Positions 17,880 through 26,641 of a stretch of 64,000 bases of DNA are shown here, piece by piece. The notes beneath the pieces were generated by a model. The model was not told where the DNA came from, made no database searches, and worked only from the letters and a program-made list of their open reading frames with translations. The stretch is from an uncultured bacterium (GTDB taxonomy: Bacteria > Desulfobacterota > Syntrophorhabdia > Syntrophorhabdales > JANXAF01), in the NCBI GenBank assembly GCA_938084905.1, contig CALKEQ010000008.1:85576-149575 (forward strand), written 5' to 3'. A program made the translations under genes and the position numbers. Position 1 is the first letter of the stretch. Every line of letters starts with the position of its first letter.

Positions 17880-19814
17880 ATGAGGATAGATAGAGAGTAC
17901 CTTTCCCAGCTACAAATGTATACAATTCCTCAGATCCTCTTCAAACAGGCGGAGCTACTAAAAGACAAAGTGGCAATAAGGAAGAAATCTTTGGGTATAT
18001 GGGAGACGATAACGTGGCAGGAGTACCTCCAATTTGTGAAACATGTGGCCTTAGGATTACTCTCCCTTGGAATAAAAAGAGGCGATCATGTGGCCATTAT
18101 AATGGATAATCAGCCTGAGTGGCTCTTTTCTGAGCTTGGCTCACAGGCGATAGGTGCGATCACCCTTAATCTTTTTACCTCCTCCATAGCAAAAGAGTTT
18201 TCCGTCTTATTGAACAGGTTTGAAGCCAAGATTGTATTTGCGCAGGATCAGGAGCAGGTTGACAAGCTTCTAGAGATAAGGGAAGAGATTAAAAATGTTA
18301 CTAAGGTCATCTACGTTGATCCCACGGGCATGAGTTTTTATGATGATCCTTGGCTTATAAGTTTCAAGGAGCTTCTTGAGCTGGGAAAAAAGCTGGAAGA
18401 AAAGGAGCCAGATCTTTTCGAAAAAGAACTATGGAAAGGTAAAAAAGAGGATATAAACCTCATGATCATGACATCAGGGACCACGGGGATTCCAAAACTT
18501 GCCATGTTAAAGCATGAGAACTTTGTGGACATGGCAATGAAGTGGATAGAAACGGCTCCGATAAATGTTGGAGATAACTGGATATCTATCACCCCACCCG
18601 CTTGGATAGTGGACCAGATGTGGGGGATAGGTGTGGCTATAATGTCTGGAATGGTCATGAATTTTCCAGAAATGCCGGAGACCTTATCAGAGGACTACAG
18701 GGAAATTGGTCCAACTATAACCATAACATCTTCAAGATTTTGGGAAGATTTGGCTTCAAAGATAAGGGTAAAAATAGACGATAGCGGTTTCATAAAAAGG
18801 AAATGCTACGAGTGGGGTTTAAAAATTGGAGGAAAGGTAACGGATCTGGAATCTGAAAAAAAACCTGTGCCCTTACACTTAAGGCTCTTAAGAGCTATCT
18901 TTAAGTACATCGTTTACAGACCTTTGCTAGACAGAGTTGGTTGTCTCCATATAAAGGCTGCAATAACTGGTGGTCACCCTATAAGTCCCGATGTGATCAG
19001 GTTTTTCAGATCCATGGGTCTGAATTTAAAACACGCCTACGGTCTGACTGAGGGTTGTGGAGTCTTTCAGGTACAACCGGACGATGAGGTCAAGCCAGAA
19101 ACAGTTGGAAAGCCCCTTCCAAGAACAGAGATAAAGATTTCGGAAGATAATGAGATCCTCGTCAAAAGTCCTTCCCTTTTTGTAGGCTATTACAAGGACG
19201 AAGAAGCCACAAAGAAGGCGCTTCAGGACGGGTACCTTCGTACTGGCGATGCTGGCTACCTGGACGAGGACGGCCATCTAATTGTGATAGGCCGTAAAGA
19301 GGAAATAATGAGACTTAAAGGGGGTGAAGCATTCTCCCCTGATTTCATTGAAACGAGACTCAAATTCAGCCCCTATATAAAGGAGGCAGTTGTATTCGGC
19401 GAAGGCAGAGATTACGTTACAGGTTTTATCTGCATAGACTTCGGAAACGTTGGTAGCTGGGCAGAGGCGAGAATGATCCCATACACAACTTACACTGATC
19501 TTTCCCAGCAGAAGGAAGTAGAAGAGCTTATCCTTTCAGAGGTTAGGAGAATCAACAACGAGTTGCCAAAGCCCATGAGGCTTAAAAAAATCCTCTTACT
19601 TTACAAAATGTTAGATCCTGATGATGAAGAACTCACAAGGACTGGAAAAGTTCGAAGAAAATTCGTTTATGAGAGGTATTTGGATCTAGTTGAGGCTATG
19701 TACGAAGGGAAGAAGGAGATAGAGGTGACAGGTAAGGTTCAGTACAGAGATGGCCACGTTGGAACAATTACTACCAAGGTGAGAATTCTCGACGTAGAAA
19801 GTATAGGAAATTAG
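17880..19814 (+). CDS. AMP-dependent acyl-CoA synthetase (long-chain fatty-acid CoA ligase-like)
   Basis: Adenylate-forming ligase (644 aa) making an acyl-CoA from a carboxylic acid, ATP and CoA. P-loop MTSGTTGIPK is near residue 199, YGLTEG near 384, GDAGYLDEDGHLIVIGRKEE near 455, and the C-terminal TRTGKVRRK near 582 carries the likely catalytic Lys. The length and the ITPPAWIVDQMWG block are like the FadD15/FAA-type long-chain group. It lies between the ATPase and permease genes, 14 nt after the former and 10 nt before the latter. The imported substrate is probably activated here. Confidence 0.87.
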   Translation: MRIDREYLSQLQMYTIPQILFKQAELLKDKVAIRKKSLGIWETITWQEYLQFVKHVALGLLSLGIKRGDHVAIIMDNQPEWLFSELGSQAIGAITLNLFTSSIAKEFSVLLNRFEAKIVFAQDQEQVDKLLEIREEIKNVTKVIYVDPTGMSFYDDPWLISFKELLELGKKLEEKEPDLFEKELWKGKKEDINLMIMTSGTTGIPKLAMLKHENFVDMAMKWIETAPINVGDNWISITPPAWIVDQMWGIGVAIMSGMVMNFPEMPETLSEDYREIGPTITITSSRFWEDLASKIRVKIDDSGFIKRKCYEWGLKIGGKVTDLESEKKPVPLHLRLLRAIFKYIVYRPLLDRVGCLHIKAAITGGHPISPDVIRFFRSMGLNLKHAYGLTEGCGVFQVQPDDEVKPETVGKPLPRTEIKISEDNEILVKSPSLFVGYYKDEEATKKALQDGYLRTGDAGYLDEDGHLIVIGRKEEIMRLKGGEAFSPDFIETRLKFSPYIKEAVVFGEGRDYVTGFICIDFGNVGSWAEARMIPYTTYTDLSQQKEVEELILSEVRRINNELPKPMRLKKILLLYKMLDPDDEELTRTGKVRRKFVYERYLDLVEAMYEGKKEIEVTGKVQYRDGHVGTITTKVRILDVESIGN

Positions 19815-19824
19815 GAGGTTTTAA

Positions 19825-20703
19825 ATGGACTTCTTTCTGCAGCTTTTAATTCAGGGCTTATCAATAGGTTGCCTTTACGCAATTGCAGCACTAGGTTTTG
19901 TTATGATTTTCAAGTCCTCGAGTATTCTGAACTTTGCCCACGGAGAACTTTTGGCTATAGGAGCTTACATATTTCTGGTAATCTCAGTATGGCTAAATCT
20001 ACCTATATATTTGGCATTCATCGTGACATTCGTGGGAAGTTTCTTTTTGGGCTTTGTAATAGAGAGACTCTTCTTAAGGCCAATGATAGGAGAGGCTCTC
20101 ATAGAAGTGATCATGCTCACAGTCGGACTTGCTGCAATGTTCAAGGGCCTTCTTCTTTTCATATTTTCCGGAAACACTTACGTTTACCCGAATTTTCTTC
20201 CTGCCGGTCTAACCATTAAAATCGGAAATATCACCGTATCTTCGGTTTACACTGCAACCTTTCTCGCGACCATAATATTCCTCATCGTCTTCGGATTGTT
20301 CTTTAAATACTCGTCGCAGGGTATATACATGAGATCTGTTGCAGATAGCCAGACAGCGGCCCTTTCCCTTGGAGTAAATGTGAGGCGGGTTTTTGCGCTT
20401 TCCTGGGCAATTGCATCTCTCGTATGCGCGATGAGCGGTATAGTGCTCGGAATTCTAAACGGCATAAACGTTCATGACCTTTCAAAAATGGGACTTAAGG
20501 TCTTTCCTGTGGTTATTCTTGGAGGACTGGAAAGCATCCTGGGAGCGATAATTGGTGGACTAATAATAGGTGTTATCGAAACTCTCGTTAGCGGTTACTT
20601 CTCAACCTCCCTCCGGGATGTTGTAGCTTATGTGATTCTCGTTATCATTCTGATGATAAAGCCTTATGGACTCTTTGGACTCGTAGAAATAGAGAGGGTG
20701 TGA
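19825..20703 (+). CDS. LivH-type ABC transporter permease (second system)
   Basis: Inner-membrane permease (292 aa), about eight membrane segments. LGFVMIFKSSSILNFAHGEL (residues 24-43) is the LivH signature, and GGLESILGAIIGGLIIGV near residue 232 is the conserved loop coupling to the ATPase. ATG 19825 follows AGGAGG with 7-nt spacing. The stop overlaps the next gene by 4 nt. Together with the next gene it forms the pore of the 15854-22588 importer. Confidence 0.9.
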   Translation: MDFFLQLLIQGLSIGCLYAIAALGFVMIFKSSSILNFAHGELLAIGAYIFLVISVWLNLPIYLAFIVTFVGSFFLGFVIERLFLRPMIGEALIEVIMLTVGLAAMFKGLLLFIFSGNTYVYPNFLPAGLTIKIGNITVSSVYTATFLATIIFLIVFGLFFKYSSQGIYMRSVADSQTAALSLGVNVRRVFALSWAIASLVCAMSGIVLGILNGINVHDLSKMGLKVFPVVILGGLESILGAIIGGLIIGVIETLVSGYFSTSLRDVVAYVILVIILMIKPYGLFGLVEIERV

Positions 20704-21773
20704 TTATGAAGCTCAGACTTAGACCATGTGGGAATTATAAGGAAAAGTACATAGAGGAACTGGCCATTTTCGAGACTGATTTTGGTAGATTGTGGACCTT
20801 GATTGGTCTTATAATCCTTTTTTTGGTTATCCCTTTTGTAGTCGGTTCTTACGGAATCTACATTCTAAATCATGTTGGTATTTACGCTATCGCAGCTGTC
20901 GGTCTCAACATACTGATCGGATTCACTGGACAGATCTCCCTTGGTCACGGAGCTTTTTTTGGAGTTGGAGCCTACACAGCGGCAATCCTTATGTCGAAAG
21001 TAGGTTTTCCCTTCATTCCTGCAGTTATTGCAGGAGGGGTAGTTACCGCTTTCGTTGGTCTTATCTTTGGAATACCTTCCTCCAGACTTAAACACCTTTA
21101 TTTAACCATCTCGACGCTTGCGGGCCAGTTCATTCTCGAATACATCTTTGTCCACTGGAAATCTCTGACCGGTGGAACTGAGGGAATAATACTTCCAAAA
21201 TCGACAATATTCGGCTATACTTTAAAAAGTGATAGGGCCTTCTTTTACGTAATATTCGTCTGCTTCGTTCTATTCCTCTGGATAGCGAAAAATATAATAA
21301 GGACAAGATACGGACGCGCATTTATCGCAATAAGAGATAACGACCAGGCTGCAGAGGGGATGGGTATTCCGATATTCAAGTACAAGCTACTCTCATTTGG
21401 AATAAGTTCCTTCTACGCAGGTTTTGCTGGAGCCCTTTGGGCCGCGTATATGGGAAGCATAACTCCTGAGCCTTTCACATTTATTCTCTCACTTGAGTTC
21501 ATCGCAATGATCATAATCGGCGGACTTGGGAGCATAACCGGAAGTGTTTTTGGAGCTACATTCATAACTCTCATAAATGAAATGCTCTCTCAGCTTGCGG
21601 CCTATCTTATGAATTTGAAAGGGCTTGCGGGTGTGGCAATGACAATCGCTCCTCTCAGGGAGTTCTTCTTCGGTCTGATCATCGTTCTATTCCTCATTTT
21701 TGAACCGAGGGGGCTTGCGGAGGTCTGGAGAATTGTAAAAAGTAGTTTTAAACTCTGGCCATTCTCATATTAA
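20700..21773 (+). CDS. LivM-type ABC transporter permease (second system)
   Basis: Permease (357 aa), longer at the N-terminus than the LivM at 2904, with about 30 polar residues before the first membrane segment. Signature blocks are GLNILIGFTGQISLGHGAFF, AIRDNDQAAEGMGIP and IIIGGLGSITGSVFGA. GTGATTATGA at the junction couples it to the preceding permease. GTG 20700 and ATG 20706 are both possible starts. Confidence 0.9.
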   Translation: MIMKLRLRPCGNYKEKYIEELAIFETDFGRLWTLIGLIILFLVIPFVVGSYGIYILNHVGIYAIAAVGLNILIGFTGQISLGHGAFFGVGAYTAAILMSKVGFPFIPAVIAGGVVTAFVGLIFGIPSSRLKHLYLTISTLAGQFILEYIFVHWKSLTGGTEGIILPKSTIFGYTLKSDRAFFYVIFVCFVLFLWIAKNIIRTRYGRAFIAIRDNDQAAEGMGIPIFKYKLLSFGISSFYAGFAGALWAAYMGSITPEPFTFILSLEFIAMIIIGGLGSITGSVFGATFITLINEMLSQLAAYLMNLKGLAGVAMTIAPLREFFFGLIIVLFLIFEPRGLAEVWRIVKSSFKLWPFSY

Positions 21774-21784
21774 AGGGGGAAAAA

Positions 21785-22588
21785 ATGGAAGATAAGGTTG
21801 CACTTCTCGTCAACAATATAAGTGTGGTTTACCATGACGTAATACAGGTACTAAAAGGCGTGTCACTTGAGGTAAAAAAAGGAGAGATTGTTTCACTCCT
21901 CGGTAGTAACGGCGCAGGGAAAACGACTACGCTTAGAGCGATTTCAGGTCTTCTCAAACCCGAAAACGGAAGGGTGACGGAAGGGTCTATAACTTTCGAT
22001 GGAAAACAGATACATAATGAGCCACCAGAGGTTATAACCAGACTTGGAATAATTCAAGTGCTTGAGGGTAGAGTCCCATTCAAGTACTTAACAGTAGAGG
22101 AAAATTTAAGGGTAGGGACGGCTACAAGGTGGGGTAAGCCCTATAAGGAGGATCTTGAGCTTGTTTACCATTATTTTCCAAGGCTCAAAGAACTGAGGAA
22201 CAGACTGGCCGGGTATTTAAGTGGAGGAGAGCTCCAGATGCTCGTAATAGGAAGAGCACTTATGGCTCATCCAAAACTTCTCCTTCTTGATGAGCCTTCT
22301 CTTGGGCTTGCACCTTTTCTCGTCAAAGAGATCTTCGATATTGTGAAAAAGATAAACGAGGAACAGGGGACCACCATAGTTCTTGTTGAGCAAAACGCTA
22401 ACATGGCCCTTAACATAGCAACTTACGGATACGTCATGGAGAATGGAAAGATAGTCATGGAGGGAAAGGCGAAGGACCTTAAAGAGAACCCTGATGTGAA
22501 AGAGTTCTATCTCGGAACTACCGCAAAGGGAACGATAAAGAGCTATAAAGACGTTAAGGCTTATAAGAGAAGAAAGAGGTGGTTGTAA
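21785..22588 (+). CDS. LivF-type ABC transporter ATPase (second system)
   Basis: ATPase (267 aa). Walker A GSNGAGKTT is near residue 40, signature LSGGELQM, Walker B LLLLDEPSLGL, and VEQNANMAL as switch region. An extra basic tail (KSYKDVKAYKRRKRW) extends about 20 residues past the usual LivF end. ATG 21785 is preceded by AAAGGGGG. A PaaK-like ligase gene follows 10 nt later, so transporter and ligase share a transcript. Confidence 0.9.
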   Translation: MEDKVALLVNNISVVYHDVIQVLKGVSLEVKKGEIVSLLGSNGAGKTTTLRAISGLLKPENGRVTEGSITFDGKQIHNEPPEVITRLGIIQVLEGRVPFKYLTVEENLRVGTATRWGKPYKEDLELVYHYFPRLKELRNRLAGYLSGGELQMLVIGRALMAHPKLLLLDEPSLGLAPFLVKEIFDIVKKINEEQGTTIVLVEQNANMALNIATYGYVMENGKIVMEGKAKDLKENPDVKEFYLGTTAKGTIKSYKDVKAYKRRKRWL

Positions 22589-22598
22589 GGAGGGCGAA

Positions 22599-23870
22599 AT
22601 GGGTGAAAGGAATTTTTTTGACGATCTCGAAGGGATGGATAGGAAAGAGAGGGAGGCCTATCAGCTGGAAAAACTGAAAGAACAGATAAAGAGGGCTTAT
22701 GAAAACTCTCCTGCCATAAGGGATATATTCGATGGAAAAGGAATAAAACCAGAAGATGTGAGGGGGTTCGAAGACTTAGAAAAGGTTCCAATAATAAGAA
22801 AAACGGATGTAATTGAGCTCCAAAAGAAGTATCCGCCGTACGGAGGGCTTCTCACTGTGCCTGAGGAGGAGATTCAAAGGGTCTTTATAACTCCAGGCCC
22901 CATATATCTACCCCACCAGGTTGAAGAGATTTCATGGTTCGGGAAAAGCTTCTTTGCCGCCGGATTTACAAAAGGAGATGTGGTGATAAACACTCCCACC
23001 TATCACATGTCACCTGCAGGACTCCTTTTCCATGAGGGGGTACGTGCTGTTGGAGCGACGGTCGTACCGACAGGTGTTGGAAACACAGATGCTCAGATAA
23101 AAACGATGCTTGATCTTAAAGTTACCGCATATGCAGGCATGCCAAGCTTCCTTATGACTATAATTAAAAGGGCTGAGGAGCTTGGTTACAACTTCAGAAG
23201 GGATTTTAAATTGAGGAAAGCTTGGTTTACAGGAGAGATGCTACCTTCATCAATGAGAAAGGTTTTTGAGGAAGAATACGGAATAGATACCTACCAGTGC
23301 TACTCAGTAACAGAACTTGGAGGCTGTGTTGCATACGAATGCAAGGAAAAAAAGGGGATGCATTTCATGGATGACTACGTTATAGAAGTTGTGGACCCAG
23401 AAACTGGAAAAAGGTTGAAAGAAGGTGAAATTGGAGAACTTGTTGCGACCCCGATCCACAACCCTTGCTGGGGTCTTGTCCGTTTTGGAACAGGAGATTT
23501 GACTTCCTACATCACCGAACCCTGCCCGTGTGGAAGAACCTCATACCGCATAACAGGGATAGTTGGAAGAAGCACGGAGGCGGTGAAAGTCAGGGGCATG
23601 TTCGTTGTAAAAAAACAGATGGAAGCTTTCTTTGCAGGGATCGAGGAGATTTCAAAATATCAGGTGATTGTGGAGAGGAAGGAACAGAGGGATGAACTTT
23701 ACCTTAAAGCCGAATTAAAAGATGAGTCGGTTGATAAGGAGAATCTTAGGCGGCGATTAGAAGAGGAGTTCCCTAAGAACTTGAGAGTAAGGCTTGATAG
23801 AATAGAGTTCTGCGAAAAGGGGACTTTGAAAGAGGAAGATACTCTCATTGACAGAAGGAAGTGGGATTAG
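22599..23870 (+). CDS. Phenylacetate-CoA ligase-family protein with altered ATP loop
   Basis: PaaK-family adenylate-forming enzyme (423 aa). TYHMSPAG, PSFLMTIIKRAEELG, CYSVTELGG and the C-terminal PCPCGRTSYRITGIVGRSTEAVKVRG segment match the family. The usual Ser/Thr/Gly-rich phosphate loop (SSGTTGKP) is replaced by ITPGPIYLP near residues 97-105. It may be an active variant subfamily or a non-ligase relative. It closes the second Liv operon after AAGGAGGGCG. Its stop overlaps the end of the convergent gene at 23867 by 4 nt. Confidence 0.82.
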   Translation: MGERNFFDDLEGMDRKEREAYQLEKLKEQIKRAYENSPAIRDIFDGKGIKPEDVRGFEDLEKVPIIRKTDVIELQKKYPPYGGLLTVPEEEIQRVFITPGPIYLPHQVEEISWFGKSFFAAGFTKGDVVINTPTYHMSPAGLLFHEGVRAVGATVVPTGVGNTDAQIKTMLDLKVTAYAGMPSFLMTIIKRAEELGYNFRRDFKLRKAWFTGEMLPSSMRKVFEEEYGIDTYQCYSVTELGGCVAYECKEKKGMHFMDDYVIEVVDPETGKRLKEGEIGELVATPIHNPCWGLVRFGTGDLTSYITEPCPCGRTSYRITGIVGRSTEAVKVRGMFVVKKQMEAFFAGIEEISKYQVIVERKEQRDELYLKAELKDESVDKENLRRRLEEEFPKNLRVRLDRIEFCEKGTLKEEDTLIDRRKWD

Positions 23871-24097
23871 TTGGTTTTATTCCTTAAATAGGGCCAGATT
23901 CCTCCATAAAAAAGGATCACTGATACTGCTAAAAAAAACCTGTATGGAAGATCTATCTCCGAGCCAAAAAGCGAGAGTTTGACGCTCAGTTTTAAGATGT
24001 TCTTAAAAAAACCTAGGTCTTCCCTCCAGCCAGATACAAAAAGGGCAGGAATGAAAGAAAAAAGAAAGGAGAGTGAAAAGAGAATTATTGATCTCAT
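23867..24097 (-). CDS. Small membrane protein of unknown function
   Basis: A 76-aa hydrophobic protein with two likely membrane segments (LFSLSFLFSFIPALFVSG near the start, FLAVSVILFYGGIWPYL near the end). ATG 24097 overlaps the stop of the YhhQ-like gene (ATGA), which is the main support that it is expressed. I recognise no family. It could be an accessory subunit of the adjacent transporter. Confidence 0.5.
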   Translation of the reverse strand: MRSIILFSLSFLFSFIPALFVSGWREDLGFFKNILKLSVKLSLFGSEIDLPYRFFLAVSVILFYGGIWPYLRNKTN

Positions 24098-24825
24098 TGC
24101 CCTATGAGAAGAGGGTTGAACTTTGTCTCATAATCAAAAACGTCTAGGCCTTCTTTTCTTTTCAGGAAATTAGTTACAGCGTAAGTGAAAGGAGTGAAAA
24201 GGGCCTCATAAATGGTCTTTGTAAGCCACTGATTGATTATAGTAAAGAAAAGAGCAGTCTGCGGAATAGTACCGTAAAAAGCAAGAGTTATAAAGAGTGC
24301 AGAGTCTATACCCTGGCCCACGATAGTAGAACCTATGGTTCTCATCCATAGGAATCTGCCCTTCGTTTTTATCTTTAGCTTTGCGAGAACAAAGGAATTT
24401 GAAAACTCTCCAAAAAGGTAACCGACAAAGGAGGCAAAAAGAAGCCTTGGTGTGAATCCAAGAATCGTCTCGTATGCTTCTTGGCCGTTCCAAAAGGATG
24501 CGGGTGGAAGGATTTTTGCAACATGGCAGAAAAGTACAAAAATAAGGTTACATAGGAAGCCAAGCCATATAACCTTTCTTGCAGAGCTGTACCCATAGAC
24601 CTCAGTCAGTATGTCTCCGAATATGTAGCTTATGGGGAAGATTATGATAGCGGCAGGCAAGATGATGCCAAAGAAATCGACTAGTTTCACAGCAATTACA
24701 TTCGAAGTAATGAGGCAGGTTATAAATATTGAACTGCTTAAGAAGAACCAGAAGGAGTAACTGTCCTTTTTACCTCTTTCCACAACTAATCGCTTTTTAT
24801 TACCAGAGATGGAAGGCAAATTCAA
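24094..24825 (-). CDS. yhhQ: YhhQ-type queuosine precursor transporter (VUT family)
   Basis: Inner-membrane protein (243 aa, about six membrane segments) of the YhhQ/DUF165 family, which imports preQ0/preQ1 for queuosine modification of tRNA. Diagnostic blocks are LITSNVIAVKLVDFFG, FPISYIFGDILTEVYGY and VGYLFGEFSNSFVLAKLK, followed by GQGIDSALFITLAFYG. The chosen start is TTG 24825; a GTG at residue 15 is an alternative. No queuosine synthesis genes are in the window. Confidence 0.88.
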   Translation of the reverse strand: MNLPSISGNKKRLVVERGKKDSYSFWFFLSSSIFITCLITSNVIAVKLVDFFGIILPAAIIIFPISYIFGDILTEVYGYSSARKVIWLGFLCNLIFVLFCHVAKILPPASFWNGQEAYETILGFTPRLLFASFVGYLFGEFSNSFVLAKLKIKTKGRFLWMRTIGSTIVGQGIDSALFITLAFYGTIPQTALFFTIINQWLTKTIYEALFTPFTYAVTNFLKRKEGLDVFDYETKFNPLLIGQ

Positions 24826-24861
24826 CCCTTTTGCGAACCTGAATTTAGGTTCTTGAGCTCC

Positions 24862-24890
24862 TTGTGTTAACTAAATCCGGCGAGTATAAT
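24862..24890 (+). promoter_or_regulatory. Candidate promoter of the SfsA-DUF123 gene
   Basis: Perfect -10 TATAAT (24885-24890), 17-nt spacer, -35 TTGTGT (24862-24867). The expected transcription start, about 7 nt past the -10, coincides with the GTG codon at 24897, so the message may have no leader. Confidence 0.5.
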
Positions 24891-24896
24891 CTTTAG

Positions 24897-26042
24897 GTGT
24901 TCATTTTGGAAGGACTAATTGAAGGTACGTTTTTCTCCAGGCTGAACAGGTTTGTCTGCGAATGTGAAATAGATGGGAAAAAGGTTCTCGCTCATCTTCC
25001 CAACTCTGGAAGGCTTCTGGGCCTCCTTTCTCATGGAAGAAAAGTATACGCAAGAAGAACCGTAAGGGAAGGGAACCTTCCCTACAGGCTTATCTTCGTT
25101 GAATGGAAAGATTTTAAAGTTCTCGTGGATACAAGTCTTACTAATGACTTGGTATCAACACTTATTGAAAAAGGGATGATTCCCCAGTTTGTCGGTTACA
25201 CTGTCAAAAAAAAGGAAGTCTATTTTGGTGGAAGAAGGTTTGACCTTCTTCTCGAAAATGAAGGCAAAGGAATGGTTTTAGAGGTTAAAAACTGCACCCT
25301 TTTCTTTGATAGTCTGTCCATGTTTCCCGATTGTGAAACAGCGAGGGGAAGGGCCCACTTACACGGGCTCATAAGAATTAGGGAGGATGGACTTAATTCT
25401 GCTGTTATATTTATCGTAAGTTCTCCGAGAGTAAAGTACTTCCTACCCGATTTTCACAACGATTTTTCTTTTTCAAAAAGACTGATTCAAGCGAAGGACA
25501 CAATCCAGGTATTGGCGTATTCTGTAAGATTTGGAGATGACTTTTCTATTGAAGGGGTTGACGAACTTCTCATTCCCTGGGAAGAGCTAGAGAAAGTGGA
25601 AGAGAATTCGGGGCTATATATGATAGTTATGGATGTGGACAAAGAGACTACTTTATCTCTTCAGGGACTAGGCAAGATAAATTTGAAAAAGGGGTACTAC
25701 ATCTACGTAGGCTCGGCTTCCAAAAACCTAAAAGAAAGAATTGAAAGGCACAGAAGAAGAAGAAAAAAAACCTTTTGGCACGTAGATCATCTCACATCGT
25801 TGTTCCCTCCTTCCTTTTATTTTCCCATAAGAATAGAAAGGAGTTACGAATGCGAGATTGCAAAGAAGCTTCTTGAAATATCTGATTGGGTTGTTCCGGG
25901 ATTCGGTTCTTCTGACTGTAGGTGCGTTGCTCATCTGGCAGGTTTTAAGGAGAATCCTTTGAATCAGGAGAGGTTCGTCGATCTTCTTTTCTATTTCAGA
26001 ATCGGAACCATAGCTGAAAGACTTAAAAAGATTGAGATCTAG
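24897..26042 (+). CDS. SfsA fused to a DUF123 (GIY-YIG-like) domain
   Basis: Residues 1-230 are SfsA (LIEGTFFSRLNRFVCEC, AHLPNSGRL, EVKNCTL, FPDCETARGRAHLHGL), a DNA-binding/nuclease-like protein named for sugar fermentation stimulation in E. coli. Residues 238-360 are a DUF123 domain: SGLYMIVMDV, KGYYIYVGSA, then FWHVDHL and GSSDCRCVAHL, the latter a Cys/His signature. Elsewhere DUF123 occurs alone or joined to endonuclease III. Both halves look nuclease-related, so a role in DNA processing is plausible. GTG 24897 or TTG 24906 may start it. Confidence 0.85.
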   Translation: MFILEGLIEGTFFSRLNRFVCECEIDGKKVLAHLPNSGRLLGLLSHGRKVYARRTVREGNLPYRLIFVEWKDFKVLVDTSLTNDLVSTLIEKGMIPQFVGYTVKKKEVYFGGRRFDLLLENEGKGMVLEVKNCTLFFDSLSMFPDCETARGRAHLHGLIRIREDGLNSAVIFIVSSPRVKYFLPDFHNDFSFSKRLIQAKDTIQVLAYSVRFGDDFSIEGVDELLIPWEELEKVEENSGLYMIVMDVDKETTLSLQGLGKINLKKGYYIYVGSASKNLKERIERHRRRRKKTFWHVDHLTSLFPPSFYFPIRIERSYECEIAKKLLEISDWVVPGFGSSDCRCVAHLAGFKENPLNQERFVDLLFYFRIGTIAERLKKIEI

Positions 26043-26080
26043 AGCCCTCATGTGATAAAAAAAGTGCGGGGATCGAGAAA

Positions 26081-26641
26081 ATGGATGTTATGAAGGTTAT
26101 TCACGAGAGGCAGAGCATAAGGAAATACAAGGAGAAAGACATACCTGAAGAGATCCTTATGGAAATTATTGAGGCTGCAAGAAGGTCTCCTTCCTGGGCA
26201 AATACTCAGACTTGGAGGTTCATAATAGTTAAGGACAAAGGCGTAAAGGAAGAACTGTCCAGAACATTGACTGAGAACAATCCTGCAAGGGAGGCTATAA
26301 TAAAGGCGCCCGTTTTGCTTTGTCTCGTCTCTCAGAAAGGTGTTGCAGGTTACAGGAAGGGAGTTCCTCGCACCTCAAAGGGTGATTATTACATGTACGA
26401 TGCAGGTATAGCTATGGAGCACGTTGTTCTCGCTGCTTGGAATTTCGGGCTTGGCACCTGTCACGTAGGTGCTTTCAATCATGAGGAGGCGGAAAGGATA
26501 CTTGGTGTTCCAGATGGATATACGATAGTTGCGATGACTCCAATCGGTTACTTTGACGAAAGGCCAAATTACACTCCAAGGAAGCCGTTATCTGAGATTC
26601 TCTTTCTTGACAGGTTCGGAGTACCCTACATTAAGAAGTGA
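26081..26641 (+). CDS. Nitroreductase-family FMN oxidoreductase
   Basis: FMN flavoenzyme (186 aa) reducing nitro groups, quinones or similar acceptors with NAD(P)H. N-terminal ERQSIRKYKEKDIPEEIL, then RRSPSWANTQTWRFIIV (FMN phosphate contacts) and GLGTCHVGAFNHEEAERILG. The length is that of compact single-domain members. ATG 26081 is preceded by a weak GGGGATCGAG site. The DegT gene starts on the last base of its stop codon. The physiological substrate cannot be deduced. Confidence 0.88.
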   Translation: MDVMKVIHERQSIRKYKEKDIPEEILMEIIEAARRSPSWANTQTWRFIIVKDKGVKEELSRTLTENNPAREAIIKAPVLLCLVSQKGVAGYRKGVPRTSKGDYYMYDAGIAMEHVVLAAWNFGLGTCHVGAFNHEEAERILGVPDGYTIVAMTPIGYFDERPNYTPRKPLSEILFLDRFGVPYIKK

